Origin: Mytilus trossulus
Taxonomy: Eukaryota; Mollusca; Bivalvia; Mytilida; Mytilidae
Direction of reading: 5' to 3'
Length of the DNA stretch: 64,000 nt
Assembly (NCBI RefSeq): GCF_036588685.1
Contig: NC_086382.1
Coordinates: forward strand, 73,505,999 to 73,569,998
Below the pieces are notes generated by a model. It searched no databases and was not told where the DNA came from. It worked only from the letters and a program-made list of their open reading frames with translations. Shown here piece by piece: positions 25,701-35,467 of this stretch. A program made the position numbers and the translations under genes. The number at the start of each line of letters is the position of its first letter. Position 1 is the first letter of the stretch.

Positions 25701-28700
25701 TAGACATCGTAATGTCAAATCTGCCCGATGGAAACGATGGAAACACGAATGCAATACGATGTTTAAAGATTCATTCCCGGTGACATTACGATGGTGAGGA
25801 TGGTGATACGAACTCAATACGAACCCTCAACATCGGACGCACCTTCGGGGATTTTTTAACATGTTAAAAGATTTAGAACCCTTCCCGAAGTTGTCCCTGA
25901 AGGCTAGAACAAGTGGCCGATGGTTTAAGATGGTACTACGAATAGCCCGATCTGGATACGATCAGTCCCGATTTTGAAAATTTCCATAATCGTGTTGTCA
26001 TCGGCGTTAAAATCGGGACAGTGTGACGCGGGCATTAGCAAAATTCATTTAGATGACATTCTTAGTCTATTTATTTTTAATTTGAAATAAAATATTCAAA
26101 GTATAGTAATCATTTCATATTCTAGTCAGAGTTCATAAATTTTGATAAACTAGAAATTAGGGAGTTAGTCAACACGAAATTCTTTCCATAATATATAAAA
26201 CATAAATCAAATTAATAAATGAAGGTTTATTTGGTATGAAGCTTTATTTTCGTTTAAAAATTCAACACTTGAAGTTGTGCAGCAAACTTGAAATAAGAAA
26301 ATTTCAAAACGTTTTTTCCTTATTTTGCTACGTTTCAAACAATATGTTTTGAATACATGTTTTTATAAACCAAATATCCACCAATATTCCATACAAAAAA
26401 CTACCGACTTTAATTTCAAGTTAGAATTTTTAGCCAATAGTTAATGTCTTAATGAAAGAAATACTATATTCTGTGATTGTTTGAACCTTATCTTAATGCT
26501 TATAGAAAGGATATAGTTTGATGTATATAAATTGTTGAAAATTTTCCGTAGTCACTTTTTATTGCAATGCTCCTTTTAATTTCATGTGTGTTCACATACG
26601 AGCTTTCAAAGTTACTACCAGAGAGCATACAATAGAGCTAGAGAGCATACAATAGAGCTAGAGAGCATACAATAGAGCCAGAGAGCATACAATAGAGCTA
26701 GAGAGCATACAATAGAGCTAGAGAGCATACAATAGAGCTAGAGAGCATACAATAGAGCCAGAGAGCATACAATAGAGCTAGAGAGCATACAATAGAGCTA
26801 GAGAGCATACAATAGAGCTAGAGAGCATACAATAGAGCCAGAGAGCATACAATAGAGCTAGAGAGCATACAATAGAGCCAGAGAGCATACAATAGAGCCA
26901 TTCCATTCCAATATGCCACATTACAAAAGTAGTACACAAAACTTGCGATTTCTTAACAAAAATCAACTACTAACATTCTTTTTTGTCCACACATATACAC
27001 GTATTAATTATCTGTTAAAATCTGTTTTATTTGGTCTCTTGCGGAGAGTTGTCTCATTGGCAATCATACCACACCTTCTTTTTTTTTATATTATTTGACC
27101 ACTTTTAGAGTGTCATTACTTGTATTTTATATCTTCTCCGTTTCCTCTGTCAAGTCGTAGCTTAGTTTCCTGAAAAGGCAAGTGGGAGTTTTTGAAATTA
27201 TTTGACAATTTATATACTATGTCCCGTTGTCGACTTTTTCGTCATGCCTACACATCTACAAAAAAGTCTTGTAACCTTCTGATACATGTGATCTTAGTGT
27301 CGGATTATTTGTGTTAATTAGTATTGAATTACATCACATGTTAGCGGTAATGTTGCGTTGAATGACAGACAGGCTCTTGAGATCAATATCCGTTAGTGAA
27401 GCACGCATCTAAATAGATAACCATCTGGAAAATATAACATATTCTCCTCTCTTTCATTGCACTTCTATGTTGATTTTGACATCTGTAGACTCTTATTCGC
27501 CAAGGAAAGACATTGTACAATGTACGTTATACAAACCATTATGTTTTTTATTTGTCCAATTCATTCATCACAGGTGTTGTGAAAAATAATAACGTTAGAT
27601 CTAAAGCTAGAAATCATCAAAGTGCTATTTCTTACATTTGTACAATAAGTTTGTATGTATTATACGATGCATTACTTGTTCAACCGTACGGTTCTATATC
27701 CTAGTGTAAATTGTCTTACCAGTCTTAGTTACACCTACGGGCAAAAATTAATCGATAGGCTTGTTTTTCATTTTTATTTTGTTTTTGTAAAATATTTTCA
27801 AAAAATAAGCTATCGTTTGTCAAACATTGTATGCTCTATAGGTATCAAAGAAAAGTTTAGAATAATGTATATGCTGATAACATATAGGTAAATTGATAAA
27901 ACCGTTTCACTAGTGATGACTATTAAAACCATTCTTATCTTTAATAAGAACTGATTGCTTCTTTTTTCATAATTTTATTGGGTTGTAAAAGCGTTATCCG
28001 AAACACATTTATTTTGTATTTCTGTGTTCCATATGAAGGACACGTAATCGATCTCCAGATAAGAGAACTGTAAGTGTAAAACTTGTTAATGATGAAGCAA
28101 ATAACAAGATCATTGCCGTTTAAAACTTTTATTTCATACTTTTTAAAAACCTGTCGGACGTACTTTATCGATCCAGAAACACAGCACAAAAAGGCATCAA
28201 GATGTCATACAGTCTTCAAATTAACATTTGTTATTTGGTTCAGTGGAAGTGAAAGAATAAAGTGCGTTTGTTCATAGCAGAGCATCCATACATGTACACC
28301 ATAAACGGCAAAATGAACTACGCTTATAGTCACATACTAGTAGACGCTTTAATTAAGGGCATACGATGCAGTTACAGGTAAGGTAATGAATGACGTTGCT
28401 AACGTAATTTGTTATTTTCGCGACGTCAAACTGTGACATATCGGGAAAAGATGCATTTTTCGACTGATTTTTATCATTCAAACTGATCTAATTTGAAAAC
28501 GAGTTCATGGACCCCTATTTTTCCAAACGGCATTTTGTTTCATTTTGCAGGGAGATTATGTGACCCAAATTTTATAAAACTGTAAATAAAGGTTTTTTTT
28601 TAATTTTGATAAACATGCAGTAAAAAATTACGTGTTTTCCTCAATTCATGAACATTTGATAAATATAAGTTATTTCTGAATAAAAAAATGCACATTTTTT

Positions 28701-31700
28701 TAGGATATTTATAAAATACAGAAATTACAGATTATTTAACAAAAACAATTTGTGTCTATCTTTTATAACAAAAAAGTTATGTCTTTCTTTCGAAAAAGAA
28801 ATTACGGCCACAAATCTGAATTTTGAGCAAATATACAAAATTTCGACCTCATTTTACTCAAAAAGTAGCACATGAAGGTATATTTGTTATTACATATTTG
28901 ATTTATCAGGTAAAAAATAGCCTATATGCAAATTTTCATGAACTTGTAAATACAGGATCAAAACTGTATCGTATGCCCTTAACATGAAACATAAGCTTGC
29001 ACTTTTTTGTTATTTGAATGTCGTAAAAGTGAAAATTGAAATAAATTTCTGTAAGTTATAATAACAAATGGAATGTATAGTTGAATGGTAAATTGATGAT
29101 TCTTGTATATGACTTCAATGATTTTGATAGTTGTTAATTATCTAACGGGTGTCACTAGACGTAAAGGATCAAGTTACCTTTGATTTGTAAGTTTGAGATT
29201 TCCTGGGATATAGTTTTTTTTTTTTTAGCTGCGAAAACGTAGCTCTATTGTTCTTTTGAGTTTTTTTGGCCATAGATCAGTGGTCTGCAAATATCAAAAA
29301 TCATTAAAGGACATTAAGAGCTACGTTTTCGCAGCTAAGTTTGTGTAGGCACGACTCGAGTTTTCTTATTTATTAATGTGTGTTTGTCTACTCGTGCTGT
29401 TTTGGCCCTACTGTTGTTTTCACTTGTTTGGTCTCCATGTGTCGTTTTGATCACACTATTGTGTCATTTTGCCTCATCGTTTTGTTTTTTTACCATACTG
29501 TTGTGTTGTTTTGATCATTCATGTGTCTTTTTTTGTTTCCACGTGTAATCTTTTCGACCACATTGATTTTGATCGCCCCTTTGATGTCTTTCTCTTTTAT
29601 GAAATGTAAATGGAAAAGCAAGGTGGGGTAGGGTTGAACGCCAACAGATATTTAGAATCCTTCACATTTTTCATTGTCATGTTCCAAGCCAGGAATCAAA
29701 AATTCGGTTGCAGTTGTGTGTTTGTCTGTCGTAAAGTGTTTTACAGCTTTTTATACTGTATGGGTTTTACAGCTTTTTATACTGTATGGGTTTTGCTCAA
29801 TTTGTAAGGCCATGAAGTGATCACATCTTTGTCTTTTGATCCATGGATAGTTATCTCATTGGCAGTCAACCACGTCTCCTAATTTTTGTACTGATCTTCT
29901 GATTTTGAAAAAAAAAGTTATTCATAATGTTCATATAATTATTCTATGAACATGCTGTTCGGTTATATTGTAACAGATGGAGAAAAATGGCGCATGTTCC
30001 TAAAAGTTCAGAAACAAATCTATTCGGATACAATAACACGAAATAAAGCAGCAATATGCAGCTGATAAAAATCAAATATTTTATTGAATAAATGTGTAAT
30101 AGTTCGGACACTATGACCTATAGTTGTTAACAGAAATAAAAAAAAATGCGTTAACCTTCTTACACAGAGTAGATAATGTTCCGTTCTAATTATATAACTG
30201 GCACCTATATGAAAATGGCATAGAAGACAGTCTGAGGTTATGAACCAGACAAATAGATTTGTTTAAACAGGTGCTCTATGTTATGATAAAATTAGTAAGA
30301 ATTGTGCACACAGTGTTTAGAAACGTTCTGATGTCCATAATGTGTATTCTATTATCTTGTCTATAAACGTGAATTATTTCGGTTAAAGTTTTATACATTG
30401 GAACTAAACGATTTGGCAGCCATGAGTGTACATAACTAAGTAAAACATTAACATAGACATACCTTCGACAGTAGGAAACCACTTCATGGAAACATTTTCA
30501 TCTTTAATGATCGTTATAAATTTTGCCAATTAAAAACCCTTCAAAGCACCTGTCCAATGGGAATGTCGAGTAATTGCATTGTCTTTGAAGTACAAGGGAA
30601 AAGCGCTGATGTAATTGTAGTTTATGCTTTGTTTAAATCTAAATGTTGAAATGATTGTTCCATGGTTTTGTTTCTATTTCAGCACTATCTGTAAGATTTT
30701 TGACGAAGCGATTTATCGGGGAGTATGATCAAACAATAGGTAAGACGATACGATTTATCGGGGAATATGACCAAACAATAGGTAAGAAGATACAATTTAT
30801 GGGGGAATATGACCAAACATTAGGTAAGAAGATACGATTTATCGGGGAATATGACCAAACAATAGGTAAGAAGATACGATTTATCGGGGAATATGACCAA
30901 ACAATAGGTAAGAAGATACGATTTATCGGGGAATATGACCAAACATTAGGTAAGAAGATACGATTTATCGGGGAATATGACCAAACAATAGGTAAGAAGA
31001 TACGATTTATCGGGGAATATGACCAAACAATTGGCAAGGCGTAGCGATTTATAGGGAAGTATGATCAAACAATAGCTAAGACGAAGCGACGTATCGGGGA
31101 GTGTGATCAAACAATAGGCAAGGCGTAGCGATTCATTGGGGAATGCGATAAAAAAATAGGTAAGACGAAGCGACTAATCGGGGAGAGTGATCAAACAATA
31201 GGCAAGGCGAAGCGATTTATCGGGGAATTCGATAAAAAAATAGGTAAGACGAAGCGACTTATCGGGGAGAGTGATCAAACAATAGGCAAGGCGAAGCGAT
31301 TTATCGGGGAATTCGATCAAACAATAGGTACGACGAAGCGATTTATCGGGGAATGTGATCAAACAATAGGCATAACGAAGCGATATATCGGGGAGTATGA
31401 CAAAACAATAGGCAAGACGAAGCGATTTATCGGGGAGTATGACCAAACAATAGGTAAGACAAAGCGATTTATTGGGCAGTGTTATCAAACAATAGGAACG
31501 ACAAAGCGATTAGTCGGGGAGTGTGATCAAACATTATGTCAAACGAAGCGATTTATCGGGGAGTATATTTAAACCATAGGTAAAACGAAGCGATTTATCG
31601 GGGAGTGTGATCAAGCACTTGGTACGACGAAGCGACTTATCGTGAAGTATGATCAATTAATAGGTAAAAAGTAGCGATTTATCGGGGAATGTGATTAAAC

Positions 31701-34700
31701 AATAGGTAAGACAATACGATTTATCGGGGAGTATGATCATACAATAGGTAGGACAAAGCGATTTATCGGGGAGTATAATTAAACAATAGGTAAGATATAG
31801 CGATTTATCGAGGTGTGATAAAACAATATGTAGGACGAAGCGATTTATCGGGGAGTATGACCAAACTATAGGTTAGACGAAGCAATTTATCGGGGAGTGT
31901 GATCAGACTATAGGTTAGGCAGAACAAGACTGAAAGAGCTAGCCAAGTATATAGTTCTCTCTTATGTATTGACTCGCTGTATGATTCAATTTCAAAGAAG
32001 TCGGTCATTGTCCACGTGGGACAAAATTATGTTAAGGTATGAATGTTCATATTAACAAGATATGTCTTGCACATACTTCTTTTTAAATAATTTCCATTAG
32101 ACAACAAGCAAGAATCTCTCTCAATCAATCTTTTTAATGTCAACGTTCTTCTTATGATAATTTTTTGTTTCATTGTAGAATCAAAATACAAATACAGTGC
32201 TGTAATAGACGGTGAAACAGTGACGATAGAAGTCTTAGATACTATCAGTGATGTAAGAAGAAACTTGTTGATAAACTTATATAAACGTTCAGGATAGAAC
32301 GTGTTTTTGTTCTCGTTTTCATTATACCCTATATATGCATGTAGTATGATTGTCAGTGATACAATTTTTCGACGAGGATGTTAGCAACTAACAGTCATGG
32401 TACGGCTTTCAGCTTGAGCAAAAGCAATACTGTGCAGTAAGCTCCGAAAGACAGCGAATTAAAAAAAAATAAAACACCTTGATTTACGCTGTAAACAATA
32501 AACACAAACCAAATATGGTTGAGAGCAAACAGCGACGAAAACGGAATTATAGTTTCCTGACGTGGGTTAGCACATACAGAATGTGATGAGGTAAGACATG
32601 TTTGCGAGAGCTCAAAACTATCCATACCCCCTTTCTTAGGACAGTGGTCGTCAGGAAAACATTAAATTAAAAAAAAAAATACAGTTCCAAATGAAACAAA
32701 TCAGATATACAATTTTCGTCCTACATAAAAATAAAGTTAAAAAGTCTACACGTCCCCGTAAAAATCATCAAAGATAAACAAGAAAGTACAATTCCGGAAC
32801 ATTCACATAATACAACAGCGATGTCATTTCTTTTTAATGGTGTCTCATGAAACTTTATTTTTAGATACATTATATGCATTACGTAAAGGTACTTGGTTGC
32901 TGCATTTTGTCGATGATCATGAACAGGAATTATGACTTTTATTTTAAATTTTAAATGACTCTCCAACGGTTTCACCGCACCCCCCGTTTTCCCCCCAAAA
33001 AATACCAATCCCAACCCCCAAAACCAAACAAAAAAAAAAATCAACGATTTGTTTATTTATTCTTCATTCATATACTGACTTAGTCCAAATAGTTATGACG
33101 TCTTAAAAGGCTATGAAATTGTTTTTCTCACAGGCGCTTGGGTCTATGATACAGATTCTTTTTTTTTTTTTTTTTTTATTAAAATATTCAATTTTCTATA
33201 TTTAAAATACATATCTATCACTTCTGTGCATGTTCCACCTAGTTTCGAGTGAAATGTTTCTTAGTATGGATAGTATAATTTGGTATTTTCTCTGGGTCGT
33301 TTAAATCACTCGAAACTAAGTGAGACATGCACAGAAGTGATAGATATGTATTATAAATATAGAAAATTGAATATTTTAATAAATAAAAAAAAACCAAAAA
33401 GAATCTGTATCATAGACCCAAGCGCCTGTGTTTTTTTTCTATGAAACCTTACATCGACGCAGGAAGGCGTCAAAGCAAAAAACTTACCATTTTGATAATC
33501 ATAAATTTTATATGTAATAAACTGTATTTCATGTAGATTTGTTTACATTTCAGAAGGATGATTGTGGTGGACGAGATGATGTTTTAAAATGGGCGGATGG
33601 TTATATGCTGGTCTACACTGTTGTTAGCCGGAAGTCATTTGATTCGTTATATGAATTAAAAAAGAAGATAGACGACATAAAGAAGGGATCTACAGTTCCA
33701 ATAATTGTCGTAGGAAATAAATGTGATTTAGCTCATATGCGTCAAGTCACACGAGAAGAAGGTTAATATTTTTTATTTTATTTTGACATTTGGAAATCTA
33801 AATTTTAATATTGATATGCACTTTTATGCAAATAGTAAATCCAAAATCCTTTTATAATGTTAACTAATAGACTTTTGCTTTCGAATTTTTGAATTTTGCG
33901 GTATTGATGTATTTGTAAAAAGTAAAATCACAAAAATGCTGAACTTAGAGGAAAATCTATTCGGAAAGTCCATAATCACATGGCAAAATCAAATAAGCAA
34001 ACGCATCAAAAACGAATGGACAAGAACTGTCATATTCCTGACTTGATACAGGCGGATTAAACCTAGTTTTAAAGCGCTTACCCTCTCACTTTAATTAATG
34101 ACAGTCTCATCAAATTCCGTTATATTTACATTGATGCGTTAACTAAACAAACACAATAAATAAAATAGTCAAAATATGGATACATCACTCATTTTCATGT
34201 ACACTGACCGATAAACTTACCACCTGTAAATACCTGAAGCCGTACAGATGCCCACACTTGTTTCCATCCACTTCATTCTCCCTTTGGTGGATATATATCT
34301 CATTGAAAATTATACCACATAGAAGGATATTATAATTCAAATTAGAAAATTTCACTTTAGACATGGGTAAATACCTAATTATGCATAATTGAGATATAAG
34401 AAATATTATAAAATGAAAAAAAAAATGGAAAGTTTACATCATTTTTAAAAAAATTTTAATCGTTGTCATATACTAGTTTTGCTTATAATATAATGGAGAA
34501 TGGAAATAGGGAAAATGTCAAAGAGTCAACACAGCCGACCATAGAGCAGAAAACAACCAAAAGCCACCAATGGGTCTTTAACCCATCCACGTACTAGAGG
34601 CGGGTATTTGCTAGCCCCTTAATACAAATGTGTACTAGTTCTGTAAAAATGGAAGTCATACTAAACTCCTAAACATATAAATGAACTAAAATAAAACAAA

Positions 34701-34930
34701 TCTAATTAAACTACTTACCTTATAATATTGTTTGCTAAACTATGTGTTTTACAGGACAACAAATGGCGGGAGAATTTGGATGTTCTCTTGTTGAAACGTC
34801 CGCTTCAGAAGATTTAAAGGATGTTACTGATGCATTTTTCCAGTTATGTAGGGAGGTTATAGACTTTAAACGAAAATCCAGATCTTTTTTCGACCGAGTG
34901 ATAGGAGCATTTGGATTGGAAAAATCGTGA
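22727..34930 (+). CDS. Ras-like small GTPase (RERG/RASL-like), five exons, 216 aa
   Basis: Exons 22727-22862, 30683-30739, 32179-32252, 33554-33761 and 34755-34930 join in phase to 651 bases, ending in TGA. All introns are GT-AG; the donor of exon 4 (GTTAAT) is weak. The protein has a Ser/Gly-rich N-terminus and a basic patch (residues 22-26). G1 P-loop GQHGVGKS is at 38-45, switch I EYDQTIE at 59-65 with Thr63, G4 NKCD at 144-147 and G5 ETSA at 172-175. The G3 region reads DTISD (85-89) where Ras has DTAGQ, so the usual Gly and catalytic Gln are absent. The C-terminus ends GLEKS, with no CAAX prenylation box, as in RERG-type proteins. Likely role: a signalling or regulatory GTP-binding protein with reduced or altered hydrolysis (inference). 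Exon 2 ends inside a 42-bp tandem repeat that copies its own 3' end and donor. Confidence 0.93.
23976..24418. repeat. Large inverted repeat nested in the foldback element
   Basis: The arm 23976-24135 starts AGAATCATATTCGAAACAGT. The arm 24258-24418 is its complement, ending ACTGTTTCGAATATGATTCT, with small mismatches and short indels. The spacer is about 120 bases and is itself palindromic around TTTATATC..ATATAAA. A transcript through it would form a long hairpin. No coding capacity is supported, although the left arm is open in one frame. Confidence 0.75.
24430..24985 (+). repeat. Interspersed repeat with TCAAGGTCA motifs
   Basis: Two related halves, each beginning TGGACACTCTA.AA (about 24470 and 24603), each go on to a ..GGTCAAGGTCA block (about 24555-24566 and 24702-24712). 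The region ends with ACGAGGGGATGCCACGCTCG. CCCCTCG near the start (about 24424) and CGAGGGG near the end (about 24950) suggest short inverted ends. Non-coding. Confidence 0.5.
26619..26900 (+). repeat. 20-bp minisatellite, about 14 copies
   Basis: The unit AGAGAGCATACAATAGAGCT repeats about 14 times with almost no divergence; the main variant position is the last base of the unit (CTA or CCA at the junction). There are no spacers of differing sequence, so it is not CRISPR-like. It lies in intron 1 of the Ras-like gene. Confidence 0.95.
28357..28978. mobile_element. 622-bp TTAA-flanked inverted-repeat element
   Basis: Ends GGGCATACGATGCAGTT and AACTGTATCGTATGCCC are inverted repeats with one mismatch, and each is bordered outside by TTAA (28353-28356 and 28979-28982). 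A TTAA target duplication is the hallmark of piggyBac-type transposons. The interior is AT-rich and non-coding, so this is a non-autonomous element. It lies in intron 1 of the Ras-like gene. Confidence 0.8.
29227..29336. mobile_element. 110-bp MITE
   Basis: AGCTGCGAAAACGTAGCTCT at 29227-29246 is exactly inverted at 29317-29336, around a 70-base non-coding centre. Twenty paired bases in this AT-rich context are not expected by chance. Flanks show no convincing target duplication. It lies in intron 1 of the Ras-like gene. Confidence 0.7.
30702..31920 (+). repeat. 42-bp minisatellite derived from exon 2 and its splice donor
   Basis: About 29 units of 42 bases follow one another. The first unit is the last 38 coding bases of exon 2 of the Ras-like gene plus its GTAAG donor, and the later units repeat this whole junction. 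Units 2-8 (30742-31036) form a homogeneous group (GATACGATTTATCGGGGAAT type). From about 31037 the units are more diverged and resemble the exon (GAAGCGATTTATCGGGGAGT type). As 42 is divisible by three, the Ras-like reading frame stays open through unit 8, to a TAG at 31042-31044. GT donors identical to the exon 2 donor are at 30740, 30782, 30824, 30866, 30908, 30950 and 30992; unit 8 has GCAAGG. Confidence 0.97.
33129..33430. mobile_element. 300-bp near-perfect palindrome in intron 3 of the Ras-like gene
   Basis: The arm from 33129 (CACAGGCGCTTGGGTCTATG) is inverted in the arm ending at 33430. Pairing extends inward over about 115 bases, including CACTTCTGTGCATGT and ACTTAGTTTCGAGTG, and leaves a centre of about 60 bases. 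It is therefore a long hairpin or foldback MITE. Both flanks carry a T-rich TTTTTCT string that may be a target duplication. It ends 123 bases before exon 4 (33554). Confidence 0.8.
33965..34330 (+). repeat. R5 dispersed repeat in intron 4
   Basis: It has the CAAACGCATCAAAAACGAATGG-type block (read in pieces) followed by CTGTCATATTCCTGACTTG and ACAGGC, as in the copies at 7.3, 54.8 and 58.6 kb. The end, near 34270-34325, has a degraded R3-like CTCATTGAAAATTATACCAC. Confidence 0.55.
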
Positions 34931-35012
34931 TGGTGACAAAGATGTTAATTTTATGGAAAGGTACATATCAACGGAATAGGTCTTTATTTATATGATAGCA
35001 TATCATGTTTGA

Positions 35013-35018
35013 AATAAA
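35013..35018 (+). terminator. Candidate polyadenylation signal of the Ras-like gene
   Basis: AATAAA lies 83 bases after the stop codon at 34928-34930. A second AATAAA is at 35107-35112. Either would place the mRNA end before the LINE insertion at 35232. Confidence 0.5.
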
Positions 35019-35467
35019 AAATAATATCACAACGTATTTATCTTTATCATACTGTTATTAAGTATACATTTTATCAGAGTTTTGTTATTTATTTTTTTTA
35101 GTTATCAATAAAAAAGACGTAACTTTATACGTGTGTTCATGAAGGTTATCTATCTTCTTTTCCTTGGACTGGAAATATATCATTGCATTATCACATGTGA
35201 TATGTGGGAAAAGGCATTTCATTAATTATATATTTTTTTTTATTTTTTATTGATTTTTTTGGTGTTCAAGCTACAGTGCATAAATACATACATACATTTT
35301 TACAATATATAAGTGATTGACATATGGCATAGTCATACTATTGATATTTTACGAATAAGACATAGTAAAAACAAATACAAGTAAATGATGTGAATAATCG
35401 GTATATGATACAAGTAAAAGATACTTTGGAATACATTAAATATACATGATCATATCGAGAATAAAAT

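Larger units (their letters stand above)
23329..26024. mobile_element. 2.7-kb foldback-type element with long inverted ends
   Basis: The left end begins ACACTGTCCCGATTTT (23329) and the right end finishes with its exact complement (to 26024). Both end regions, about 23.33-23.64 and 25.58-26.02 kb, are full of imperfect repeats of ACGATGG or its complement, spaced as short degenerate units, as in long-TIR foldback transposons. The interior holds a separate large inverted repeat (23976-24418) and an interspersed repeat (24430-24985). No transposase is visible. The open frames over the left end come from the repeats and are not genes. It lies in intron 1 of the Ras-like gene. Confidence 0.6.

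Noticed and set aside
26619-26900. CRISPR-like array
   Set aside because: Units are contiguous with no unique spacers, in an animal intron; it is a minisatellite.
30729-31488. Repeat proteins on the minus strand of the 42-bp array (runs of SYSPINRIFLP-like units)
   Set aside because: These frames are open only because the unit length is divisible by three and the repeat lacks stops in that frame; the plus strand holds the real exon.
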